From assembly GCA_017509605.1 (NCBI GenBank), contig JAFWPH010000026.1, positions 1 to 39,012 on the forward strand: a DNA stretch of 39,012 nt, written 5' to 3'. Under the pieces are notes generated by a model. It made no database searches and was not told the origin of the DNA. It saw only the letters and a program-made list of their open reading frames with translations. This document shows positions 14,348-21,666 of the stretch, one piece after another (the stretch's first letter is position 1; each line of letters starts with the position of its first letter). The stretch is from Bacteroidaceae bacterium (lineage in GTDB: Bacteria > Bacteroidota > Bacteroidia > Bacteroidales > Bacteroidaceae). A program made the position numbers and the translations under genes.

Positions 14348-14581
14348 ATACTCATCTTTTGGGAGTAAAAATGGAAGTAAAAATGGGAGTAAACTCGCTA
14401 CGCTCATGGGAGTTATGTGCTACGCACAGGACAATAGGTTTTAATAGCAGTCGTATCGTCCAGCACGAAAGTGCTTAACTTCCAGTCAGCACGGCTGACT
14501 TAACTCCCTATTTAACTCCTTTTTATAACTTCCAATTTTTTAGTCAAATACTCAACTTTCGGGAGTAAAAATGGGAGTAAA
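14348..14581. repeat. Repeat element with 200-bp-spaced direct repeats and an internal inverted arm
   Basis: ATACTCATCTTTTGGGAGTA with its continuation (14348-14381) recurs at 14548-14581 with three or four mismatches, exactly 200 bp apart. Between them the inverse motif appears (TTAACTCCCTATTTAACTCC, 14500-14519, then ATAACTTCC), so the left part can fold on the middle. Small hairpins lie inside: GTGC-TAC-GCAC, AGCAC-GAAA-GTGCT and GTCAG-CACG-GCTGAC. There is no transposase. It looks like a non-autonomous or REP-like element. Confidence 0.6.
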
Positions 14582-14616
14582 TAAAACGCCATCAAGAAGA
14601 ATAACTACTATTATAT

Positions 14617-15741
14617 ATGGAAAGCTTAGTTAACAACGCAAACACAAAGACGATAGAACTGATGGGTCTTTCGACCGGTTACAAGGTGAAAGGCAAGAAG
14701 CTGATTATCAGCAATGAGTTGAATGCCAGTCTGGTGAGAGACGAGTTGGTGTGTCTGCTCGGTCCCAATGGCGCGGGCAAATCCACCTTGCTCCGGACCT
14801 TGGTCGGTTTTCAGCCCGCCATGGGAGGCAGGGTGTCGATCAACGGCAAGAGCATCGACGACTACCGTTCGAGTGAGCTCTCGAAGCTTGTGAGTGTGGT
14901 GCTGACCGACAACAGCGGTATCAAGAACATGTCGGTCTATGACGTGGTGGCTATGGGACGTAGCCCCTACACGGGTTTCTGGGGCCGCATCAACGAGAAG
15001 GACAGGAAGGTGATTGACAACTGCCTGCAGTGGGTGAACATCACCGACCTGAAGGACCGCAAGATGCAGACGCTGAGTGATGGTGAGCGTCAGAAGGTGA
15101 TGATAGCCAAGGCAATCGCTCAGGAGACGCCGATCATTGTTCTCGATGAGCCCACAGCCTATTTGGATTACCCGAGCAAGATGACGATGCTGATGTTGCT
15201 CCACCGTATGGCCAAGGCGCTGCACAAGACGATCTTCCTCTCCACCCACGACGTGGAGCATGCCTTGCAGATTGCCGACCATGTGTGGTTGATTGACAAG
15301 AAGTTGGGACTCGTGACCGGCACTCCCGAGGACCTTTGCCTCAATGGCAAGATTGAGCAGTACTTCAACCGTGAGGGCATGACTTTCGACCGCGCACTTG
15401 GTTCCTTCTCCGTCCAGCACAAGTCGTACCACAACTTGGTGGTTGAGGGTGACAAGCATAGCACGCCCTACATTCTGCTCTGCAAGGCGTTGGTGCGCCA
15501 CAACATCCAGCCGGTTGACGACAGCGACGACCGTGACGTGCTGATCCGTGTGGAGAAGGACGGTTCGTTCACCCTGATGCAGTTTGGCAAGCAGACGGGC
15601 ACGACACAGCGTATCGAGCAGGTGGTGGGTGATACCTTCAGTCTGTTGGCCAAGACGAAGATGTTCAAGGTGACGGGCGGCAAGGACTATAGCGCGGAGG
15701 ACGATGTGCCTCAGATGGAGGTCAATTACGATGACTTCTGA
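14617..15741 (+). CDS. ABC transporter ATP-binding protein, FecE/BtuD type, without partner genes
   Basis: A 374-aa protein. Walker A is GPNGAGKST (49-57), the signature is LSDGERQKVMIAKA (Asp in place of the second Gly of LSGGE), Walker B is IIVLDEPT and the H-loop is STHD. The PYTGFWGRINEKD block after MGRS is typical of ATPases for iron-siderophore, haem or cobalamin import (FecE/FhuC/BtuD). About 110 residues follow the ATPase core (from about 260: RALGSFSVQHKSYHNLVVEG onward), a C-terminal extension of unknown role. No FecCD-type permease or binding protein is adjacent; the neighbours are repeats and rfbA. It must pair with a permease encoded elsewhere, or have another role. Start ATG 14617; MESLVNN leads into the fold normally. 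Confidence 0.85.
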   Translation: MESLVNNANTKTIELMGLSTGYKVKGKKLIISNELNASLVRDELVCLLGPNGAGKSTLLRTLVGFQPAMGGRVSINGKSIDDYRSSELSKLVSVVLTDNSGIKNMSVYDVVAMGRSPYTGFWGRINEKDRKVIDNCLQWVNITDLKDRKMQTLSDGERQKVMIAKAIAQETPIIVLDEPTAYLDYPSKMTMLMLLHRMAKALHKTIFLSTHDVEHALQIADHVWLIDKKLGLVTGTPEDLCLNGKIEQYFNREGMTFDRALGSFSVQHKSYHNLVVEGDKHSTPYILLCKALVRHNIQPVDDSDDRDVLIRVEKDGSFTLMQFGKQTGTTQRIEQVVGDTFSLLAKTKMFKVTGGKDYSAEDDVPQMEVNYDDF

Positions 15742-15751
15742 TTATATTCGA

Positions 15752-15825
15752 GAGTCAAGAGTCAAGAGTCGAGAGTCAAGAGTCAAGAGTCGAGAGTCGA
15801 GAGTCAAGAGTCGAGAGTCGAGAGT
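15752..15825. repeat. Heptamer tandem array, GAGTC(A/G)A type
   Basis: Ten perfect units of GAGTCAA or GAGTCGA (15752-15821) and a partial one. Each unit contains a GANTC site. It begins 11 bp after the ABC ATPase stop and is followed by TTAGG/GGCATTAGG motifs, as is the array at 21279-21430. Confidence 0.9.
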
Positions 15826-15918
15826 AGGCTTTAGGAAATTAGGCCTTTTGGGGCATTAGGCGGTAGGAATTAGCTTATAGGATTCAATATAATAACTCCA
15901 TAAAATTGAAGATAGCGT

Positions 15919-16806
15919 ATGAAAGGAATTGTACTTGCGGGTGGTAGCGGAACACGCCTTTACCCGATCACCAAGGGTATCAGCAAACAGTTGATACCGA
16001 TATACGACAAACCGATGGTGTATTATCCCATCTCCGTGTTGATGCTTGCCGGCATCAGAGACATCCTGATTATCTCCACGCCTCATGACTTGCCAGGCTT
16101 CAAGCGACTATTAGGCGACGGCAGCGACTATGGTGTGCGTTTCGAGTATGCCGAGCAACCCTCACCCGACGGTTTGGCCCAGGCCTTCATTATTGGTGAG
16201 GAGTTTGTGGGCGACGACTGCGCTTGTCTGGTTTTGGGTGACAACATCTTCCACGGTCGAGGTTTCACCGCTTTGCTGAAGGAGGCAGTAGCCAATGCCG
16301 AGAAAGACGGTAAGGCCACGGTGTTCGGTTACTGGGTGAACGACCCCGAGCGTTATGGTGTGGCAGAGTTTGACGATGAGGGCAACTGTCTGAGCATCGA
16401 GGAGAAGCCCAAGCAGCCCAAGAGCAACTATGCTGTGGTAGGGCTCTATTTCTACCCCAACAAGGTTGTTGAAGTAGCGAAGCACATCAAGCCTTCAGCC
16501 CGTGGTGAGTTGGAGATCACGACAGTGAACCAGCGTTTCCTGGAGGACCGTCAGTTGAAGGTGGAGTTGTTGGGCCGTGGTTTCGCTTGGCTCGACACCG
16601 GCACCCATGACAGTTTGAGCGAGGCCTCTACTTTCATTGAGGTGCTTGAGAAGCGCACGGGTTTGAAGATCGGTTGTTTGGAGGGTATTGCCTTCAGGAA
16701 CGGTTGGATAACGGCGGATCGTCTCAAGGAGGTCGCACAGCCCATGATCAAGAACGAGTATGGTCAGTACCTTATGCGTTTGGCCGTCGAGGGCATCAGG
16801 AAATAA
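15919..16806 (+). CDS. rfbA: Glucose-1-phosphate thymidylyltransferase
   Basis: A 295-aa protein, full length for RfbA/RmlA. It joins dTTP and glucose-1-phosphate to dTDP-glucose, the first step of dTDP-L-rhamnose and related sugar synthesis for surface polysaccharides. The nucleotide-binding signature [11 protein letters not shown] is at residues 8-18. [39 protein letters not shown] and [15 protein letters not shown] are all family blocks. The start ATG 15919 gives the standard N-terminus MKGIVLAGG. The usual partners rfbB, rfbC and rfbD are not next to it. The gene is separated from the ABC ATPase gene by a heptamer array and from the hydrolase gene by a 52-bp tandem repeat. Confidence 0.97.
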   Translation: MKGIVLAGGSGTRLYPITKGISKQLIPIYDKPMVYYPISVLMLAGIRDILIISTPHDLPGFKRLLGDGSDYGVRFEYAEQPSPDGLAQAFIIGEEFVGDDCACLVLGDNIFHGRGFTALLKEAVANAEKDGKATVFGYWVNDPERYGVAEFDDEGNCLSIEEKPKQPKSNYAVVGLYFYPNKVVEVAKHIKPSARGELEITTVNQRFLEDRQLKVELLGRGFAWLDTGTHDSLSEASTFIEVLEKRTGLKIGCLEGIAFRNGWITADRLKEVAQPMIKNEYGQYLMRLAVEGIRK

Positions 16807-17159
16807 GAGAAACATTTTGAAACAAGGTAGTGAGGCAAGTTTCTAATATGGACAATTACCAAATGACTGAGCGATGGGCGACCCTTTTAGGGTCGAGGGG
16901 TGATTCGTATTTGCCCATGATCCGTAGGTGCATTCCGCTTCGCTGCATGCACCCACGGTTACAAAGAGTGGTCCCTTTCAGGGACATGGCTTCGCTGCAT
17001 GCACCCACGGTTACAAAGAGTGGTCCCTTTCAGGGACATGGCTTCGCTGCATGCACCCACGGTTACAAAGAGTGGTCCCTTTTAGGGACATGGCCAGCGT
17101 GGTGAACTGAGTAGTTACAACTTTAGTTAAACACATATAAAATATAAATAATCACTACA
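16807..17159. other. Intergenic region with hairpin and 52-bp tandem repeat
   Basis: It holds a hairpin GACCC-TTTTA-GGGTC (16880-16894), the 52-bp repeat (16937-17092) and an AT-rich leader before the hydrolase gene. Reading frames across the repeat (MHPRLQRVVPFRDMA-like peptides) are repeat translations. No clear promoter or terminator was found. Confidence 0.65.
16937..17092. repeat. 52-bp tandem repeat, three copies
   Basis: Three head-to-tail units of exactly 52 bp start at 16937, 16989 and 17041. Each contains GCTTCGCTGCATGCACCCAC, GGTTACAAAGAGTG and the hairpin GTCCC-TTTCA-GGGAC (TTTTA in the third). A related hairpin with swapped base pairs, GACCC-TTTTA-GGGTC, lies just upstream. A decayed copy is at 733-772. 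There are no unique spacers, so it is not a CRISPR array. Confidence 0.9.
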
Positions 17160-18059
17160 ATGAAAAAGACAGTATTATTCATGTTGATGCTGTGCATGGG
17201 TATGACAGCCATGGCACAGTTGAAGTCGCGCGTCGTTGAGGATGGCGGCACAGGTCCTTACAAGGTCATCATGACAGAAGTGGCAGGTTTGCCAGAACAC
17301 ACCGTGTTTGTTCCCCAAGACCTCACTCCTTTCAATGCCCAGCACCCTCTGCCCGTGCTTGTCTGGGGTAATGGCGCCTGCGCCAATTCACCTTTCGAGC
17401 ACATCAACTTCCTCAATGAGATTGCCTCGCACGGTTATATGGTGCTTGCCACAGGCGTGATACCGATGACAGACGAGTGGTACAGAGGCCCGATGTCGAA
17501 GTCGGAGCAGCAGATTGAGAGCATCGACTGGGCATACGCTCAGAACGCCGACAAGAAATCGCCTTATTATCAGAAGATTGACGTAAAGAACTTGTGTGTG
17601 GCTGGCATGTCTTGCGGTGGTCTGCAGACGCTCTTCAACTGCGCTGATCCCCGCATCAAGACGCTGATGATCTGCAACAGCGGCCTTTTCAACCAGCAGA
17701 ACGCCAATCAGGCCGTTGGTGGCATGCCGATGCCTCCAAAGGAGAAATTGAAGGAGATTCACACTTCGATACTCTATCTGTTGGGTGGTGAGACAGACAT
17801 CGCTTACGGCAACGGCATGGATGACTTCCACCGCATCGAGCATGTGCCAGCCTGCGCCATCAACTATCCCGTAGGTCATGGAGGCACCTATCGTGAACCT
17901 CATGGAGGCGAGTTCACCGTTGCCGCCTTAGCCTGGCTTGATTGGCAGTTGAAGGGCGACGCAGAGGCAGCCAAGATGTTTGTTGGCAAAGACTGCGGCC
18001 TCTCCCAGCGTGAGAAGTGGACGATTGAGAAGAATGGTCCTTTTGAGGCGCTTAAGTAG
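17160..18059 (+). CDS. Secreted alpha/beta hydrolase
   Basis: A 299-aa protein with a signal peptide (MKKTVLFMLMLCMGMTAMAQ). The nucleophile elbow is G-M-S151-C-G-G; a likely acid is in LGGETDIAYG and a likely base in NYPVGHGGTY. LVWGNGACANS near residue 65-75 fits an oxyanion region. The fold resembles dienelactone-hydrolase, lipase or cutinase-like (PET-hydrolase-like) esterases. The substrate is unknown; an acyl or acetyl ester is plausible. It is a single-gene unit with its own terminator at 18071-18109. Confidence 0.75.
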   Translation: MKKTVLFMLMLCMGMTAMAQLKSRVVEDGGTGPYKVIMTEVAGLPEHTVFVPQDLTPFNAQHPLPVLVWGNGACANSPFEHINFLNEIASHGYMVLATGVIPMTDEWYRGPMSKSEQQIESIDWAYAQNADKKSPYYQKIDVKNLCVAGMSCGGLQTLFNCADPRIKTLMICNSGLFNQQNANQAVGGMPMPPKEKLKEIHTSILYLLGGETDIAYGNGMDDFHRIEHVPACAINYPVGHGGTYREPHGGEFTVAALAWLDWQLKGDAEAAKMFVGKDCGLSQREKWTIEKNGPFEALK

Positions 18060-18070
18060 GGCATAATAGT

Positions 18071-18109
18071 AAAAAATCCCCGTTATCGAAAAAAACGGGG
18101 ATTTTTTTT
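18071..18109 (+). terminator. Intrinsic terminator after the hydrolase gene
   Basis: TCCCCGTT (18077-18084) pairs with AACGGGGA (18094-18101), with an A-run before and a T-run after (18102-18109). It may also work on the minus strand because of the flanking A-run. Its last bases overlap the -33 box of the next promoter. Confidence 0.9.
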
Positions 18110-18138
18110 GTGTAATTGGGAAAAACAATGTATTTTTG
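18107..18138 (+). promoter_or_regulatory. Promoter of the 991-aa secreted protein gene
   Basis: TTTG at 18107-18110, 20 bp, TATTTTTG at 18131-18138: full consensus. The -33 box is built from the T-tract of the preceding terminator. The start near 18145 gives a leader of about 90 nt to ATG 18236. Confidence 0.75.
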
Positions 18139-18235
18139 TCGCACCACTGCATGATGTTGATGATTTTATTCAGAAGTTTTTTGACATTACAAATGTTTAC
18201 ATTATAATCCTTAACTAATTATTAATTATTCGCTT

Positions 18236-21211
18236 ATGAAAAAGCTTTACATGAAAATGATTGCTCTTACGGCCATGCTGGCTGTATCGGCACAGGCCAT
18301 GGCGATTGACCCGCCATTGAAGAGTGAGGTGTTGACAGAGGGCAACACCTACGTCCTTTTCAGTTACGCCAACCCATCTAAGGTGTTGTCACGTGACAGT
18401 TGGAACGGTGCTTATTACCTTGCTGAAGAGTCAGCGTCGAACTACCTTACGGGAACAGGAAACCGCACAGTTCCGTTTACTGCCCACAAAGCAGATGATG
18501 GCAGTTGGTATTTCTCAGTAGAGGAGAACGAGATGATCACTTCTTACGTAGGAATCTATAACGTTGGTGGAAACCTTCTTGGCAACTTGGAAGAGCCAGC
18601 TTATTGGGAAGTAGAAAATGCACCTGTTGATGGTTTCTATATGCTGAAAGCGAAAGAGCAGTTCAACCATAATGTTGATGGTATGTACCTTCACTTGAAT
18701 AGTGGATGCACGTATCTGGTGATTACCTATGAAGGCGATTCCTGGTTCCCAGACTTCTATGGTGGTCTGCAGTTTGAAACCGACGTTGATGACAACAAGA
18801 TCTACCTGTATGAGGACGACGGAGTCAACTATAAGGCCAACGACCAGTCCTCACGTTACTGGGCTTTCGTTCAGGTCGAGAATGTTCCCTCGGTTTTGGG
18901 CAAGGCAACCCTTTATGCCGCCATTAAGAACCTGGAGGACAACTATGTGGACATCGAAGGTTATGAGAAAGGTTTCCAGGACGCTATTGATGCCGCTACC
19001 AAGTTCTACAACACCGACCCCCTTTATGAGGAAGACATCGAAGACGGACTTGCCATCATCAACTCCAAGATCAATCTTTACAAAGAGATTCAGAATGCTT
19101 ACGAAGTGCTCGGCGACGGCAGCGACGTAGGTTTGGAGAAAGCCATTGAGGCCGCTATCAATCAGTTCAACCTGATGAATAACCCGACCGACATCAACAA
19201 TGCCATCGAGACCTTGAAGAAAGCAGAGACAGACTTCCAGATGGGTACTGGTGAGGTGACAAGCCTTGGCAGCAACATGAGTTTCGAGGACCTCAGCTCT
19301 CAGAACGGTGAGCCCACCTCTTCCGTCCAGGGTGCACCAGCAGGTTGGAACCTCTACATCAACGGCAAGCAGGTGGTGACAGCCGATGAGGTTCGTTCAG
19401 CCGGTGTAGGCGCATGGTGCGGTATCAACGCCGACGGTACAGGCGCTAAGGACCAGACCTATATCTTCGGTATCTGGAACAGTGGCATACCTAAGATTGA
19501 GTTGTCTCAGACCATCGAAGGTCTGGAGAACGGAACTTACACGATTACCGCAGCCGTGATGGTAGGTGCCAATGGCAGTGGTTCACGCCGTACCACCCAG
19601 CGTATCTTCGGTAACCTCAACTCACAGTATTTCGGTAGCCAGGACGAGTACAATGAGGACTTGCTCGACAAGAACGAAATCTACGGTTTCGCAGGTCTGA
19701 CCGAGCCGAACACCGATACAGAGTTGCAGGACATGAGTGTTGACGCCTTCGTTTATGACGGCACACTGACCTTTGGTTTCCGTACCGATAATAACATCGC
19801 TGCCGCCAACCGCGACGCAGGTAACGGCGCAGGTGGTGACGGATGGTTCAAGGTTGACAACTTCCGCATTGTGAAGGGTGAGTTCGATGCCGCTGCCGCA
19901 CTTGCCATTTACGACCGCTACAAGGAGCAGCTCTCCGAGATGATTGACGGCAACTACAAGATGCAGGAGAGTGTTCGTGAGAACGCCGAGGACATTCTGA
20001 AGAACAAGACAGTTGACGCATCGTCGTCTCAGGATGAGATCATCGCCGCCTTCCTTGCTCTCAAGGATGCTTATCCCGTAGTGAAGTCATCCGTTGACGC
20101 TTATCAGAAACTGGCCGAAGCCATTGACAATGCCAATGCCACCCTTGAGGAGTATGGCAACTCGCTTGGTGCCAATGCTTTCGGTGATGTGATTATGGAA
20201 GTTGAGGAGGCTTACGACGAAGCATCAGTTGACGAGGCAGGTGTTGACGAGATGATTGCCAAGTTGATTACGGCAGCCGACGAGATGAAGAAGCAGGTGA
20301 TTGAGCCAGGTCAGGACATCACTGACCTCGTGGTGAAGAACCCAAGTTTCGAGGACCTCAGTTCACAGAACGGCAATCCTGCAGATAACGCTCAGCCCGC
20401 TCCAGCAGGCTGGAACCTTTATATCAACGGTGAGCTTCAGACAGGTGCTCCCGCAGGTCTTGGTTGGTGCGCAATCAACCACGGTGACAACATTGAAGGT
20501 TACGGAGCCACCGATGAGGAAGGCAATGTTATTGGAGTGCAGTATGTTGATGGTACCCACGTGTGGGGTATTTGGAATGGCAGCATCCCCGAGGTTGAGC
20601 TTTCCCAGGAGCTCTCACTTCCAGCAGGTACATACACTTTGACTTGCAACATGATGGTAGAATACCAGTGGGCCCAGAACTGCATCACAACCCAGCGTCT
20701 GTTCGCTAACGCTTACGTTTGCATGTTCGCTTGCGAAGAGGACTACGAGTTTGAGGAACTTCCTGAGGATGCCCAGTTGGCCAAGTCGATCGACGACGCT
20801 GGTGCTGGCGACCTGAAACTTCTGAACTTCGCTGGTTACACTTGCACAGACGGTGACCCAACCGTTCACTTGCTGCGTCCGATGTCGCTCACATTCGGTG
20901 TTGACGAGGATGGTGCCGTGAAATTCGGTTTCCGTACCGATGGCAATATCCCAGCCAGCCAGATGGACGGCAACGATGCTGGTGCCGGTTGGTTCAAGCT
21001 CGACAACTTCCGCTTGCACTACGATTCAGAGGGCATTCCAACCTCTCTCAAGGACGTGAAGGCCATCACAGACGCCAACCGCACCGTGAATGGTCAGGAG
21101 TACTACACAGTCGGTGGCGCTCGTCTTGCCGCTCCTCAGAAGGGTGTGAACATCGTTAAGACCACCCTCAGTGACGGAAGCGTGAAGGTTACCAAGACTT
21201 ACGTGAAGTAA
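18236..21211 (+). CDS. Large secreted surface protein with two homologous jelly-roll-like modules and helical spacers
   Basis: A 991-aa protein with a signal peptide (cleavage near AQAMA-ID). After an N-terminal beta region (about 25-220) comes a helical FIVAR-like stretch (about 225-340), module 1 (about 341-547), a second helical stretch (about 548-690) and module 2 (about 696-925). The two modules share SFEDLSSQNG, APAGWNLYING, the IELSQ/VELSQ block, TTQR, FGFRTD and GWFKLDNFR or GWFKVDNFR. They look like carbohydrate-binding or adhesion modules; no catalytic motif is seen. The end (YYTVGGARLAAPQKGVNIVK and following residues to TKTYVK) is a tail common on Prevotella exported proteins and may serve in sorting. 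It has its own promoter and terminator. Confidence 0.75.
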   Translation: MKKLYMKMIALTAMLAVSAQAMAIDPPLKSEVLTEGNTYVLFSYANPSKVLSRDSWNGAYYLAEESASNYLTGTGNRTVPFTAHKADDGSWYFSVEENEMITSYVGIYNVGGNLLGNLEEPAYWEVENAPVDGFYMLKAKEQFNHNVDGMYLHLNSGCTYLVITYEGDSWFPDFYGGLQFETDVDDNKIYLYEDDGVNYKANDQSSRYWAFVQVENVPSVLGKATLYAAIKNLEDNYVDIEGYEKGFQDAIDAATKFYNTDPLYEEDIEDGLAIINSKINLYKEIQNAYEVLGDGSDVGLEKAIEAAINQFNLMNNPTDINNAIETLKKAETDFQMGTGEVTSLGSNMSFEDLSSQNGEPTSSVQGAPAGWNLYINGKQVVTADEVRSAGVGAWCGINADGTGAKDQTYIFGIWNSGIPKIELSQTIEGLENGTYTITAAVMVGANGSGSRRTTQRIFGNLNSQYFGSQDEYNEDLLDKNEIYGFAGLTEPNTDTELQDMSVDAFVYDGTLTFGFRTDNNIAAANRDAGNGAGGDGWFKVDNFRIVKGEFDAAAALAIYDRYKEQLSEMIDGNYKMQESVRENAEDILKNKTVDASSSQDEIIAAFLALKDAYPVVKSSVDAYQKLAEAIDNANATLEEYGNSLGANAFGDVIMEVEEAYDEASVDEAGVDEMIAKLITAADEMKKQVIEPGQDITDLVVKNPSFEDLSSQNGNPADNAQPAPAGWNLYINGELQTGAPAGLGWCAINHGDNIEGYGATDEEGNVIGVQYVDGTHVWGIWNGSIPEVELSQELSLPAGTYTLTCNMMVEYQWAQNCITTQRLFANAYVCMFACEEDYEFEELPEDAQLAKSIDDAGAGDLKLLNFAGYTCTDGDPTVHLLRPMSLTFGVDEDGAVKFGFRTDGNIPASQMDGNDAGAGWFKLDNFRLHYDSEGIPTSLKDVKAITDANRTVNGQEYYTVGGARLAAPQKGVNIVKTTLSDGSVKVTKTYVK

Positions 21212-21244
21212 CTGGACGAGTCCGACCATTCGGATCATACATAG

Positions 21245-21278
21245 AAGGCGCGCTGCAGGATTGCGGCGCGCCTTTTTT
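21245..21278 (+). terminator. Intrinsic terminator after the 991-aa protein gene
   Basis: AAGGCGCGC and GCGCGCCTT form a perfect 9-bp GC-rich stem, followed by a T-run ending at 21278. Confidence 0.9.
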
Positions 21279-21430
21279 AGTCAAGAGTCAAGAGTCGAGG
21301 GTCAAGAGTCAAGGGTCGAGAGTCAAGAGTCAAGGGTCAAGAGTCGAGAGTCAAGAGTCGAGGGTCAAGAGTCAAGGGTCAAGAGTCGAGGGTCAAGAGT
21401 CAAGGGTCGAGAGTCGAGAGTCGAGAGTCG
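21279..21430. repeat. Heptamer tandem array, GAG/GGG-TC(A/G)A type
   Basis: About 20 full units and two partial ones of GAGTCAA, GAGTCGA or GGGTCAA/GGGTCGA, in strict 7-bp phase. It is the same family as 15752-15825 and is followed by the same TTAGG...GGCATTAGG tail. Confidence 0.9.
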
Positions 21431-21542
21431 TTAGGAGGCATTAGGGTTCGCTTCTTAACAGACGTGAAAAAGGCATGGTAGCGTTAACGGGATATCGGTA
21501 AATGTTAAAATTCAATTGTAGTGAAAGCTTTTGGTGCAAAAA

Positions 21543-21574
21543 TTTGTTCATGAAAGAGAAAATGTGTTTCTTTG
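21543..21574 (+). promoter_or_regulatory. Promoter of the fasciclin/SusCD operon
   Basis: TTTG at 21543-21546, 20 bp, then TTTCTTTG at 21567-21574 (one mismatch to TAnnTTTG). Transcription would start near 21581, leaving a leader of about 85 nt before ATG 21667. It is the best promoter candidate ahead of the seven-gene operon. Confidence 0.55.
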
Positions 21575-21666
21575 CAGTTAATATGTGTATTGTGCCCTGT
21601 TGAAGGGTGAATCCACAGTTACTAACTACTTCAATTTATTGATATCAATCAATCAACTCTAATATT

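Larger units (their letters stand above)
13744..14616. other. Intergenic region with candidate small RNA and repeat element
   Basis: There is no convincing protein gene in about 870 bp. In order it contains a perfect promoter at 13913-13945, an untranslated transcript candidate ending at the terminator 14193-14233, a weak hairpin at 14311-14331, and a repeat element at 14348-14581 that runs almost to the ABC ATPase gene. No clear TAnnTTTG promoter was found directly before 14617. Confidence 0.6.
21212..21666. other. Intergenic region: terminator, heptamer array, operon promoter
   Basis: It contains the terminator at 21245-21278, the GAGTC(A/G)A array directly after its T-run (21279-21430), then an AT-rich stretch with the promoter of the fasciclin/Sus operon at 21543-21574. 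No gene is seen. Confidence 0.75.

Noticed and set aside
13952..14616. Cobalamin or TPP riboswitch before the FecE/BtuD-like ATPase
   Set aside because: No B12-box-like or TPP-type conserved core was found by eye. A covariance-model search would settle it.
14626..15501. Antisense ORF of 291 aa over the ABC ATPase gene
   Set aside because: It is a shadow frame; the plus-strand product has all ABC motifs.
16937..17092. CRISPR array
   Set aside because: The units are directly adjacent 52-bp copies with no variable spacers, there are only three, and no cas genes are near.
16830..17110. Two overlapping plus-strand ORFs (60-91 aa)
   Set aside because: They are translations of the 52-bp tandem repeat in different frames (MHPRLQRVVPFRDMA / THGYKEWSL-type peptides), with no independent coding signal.
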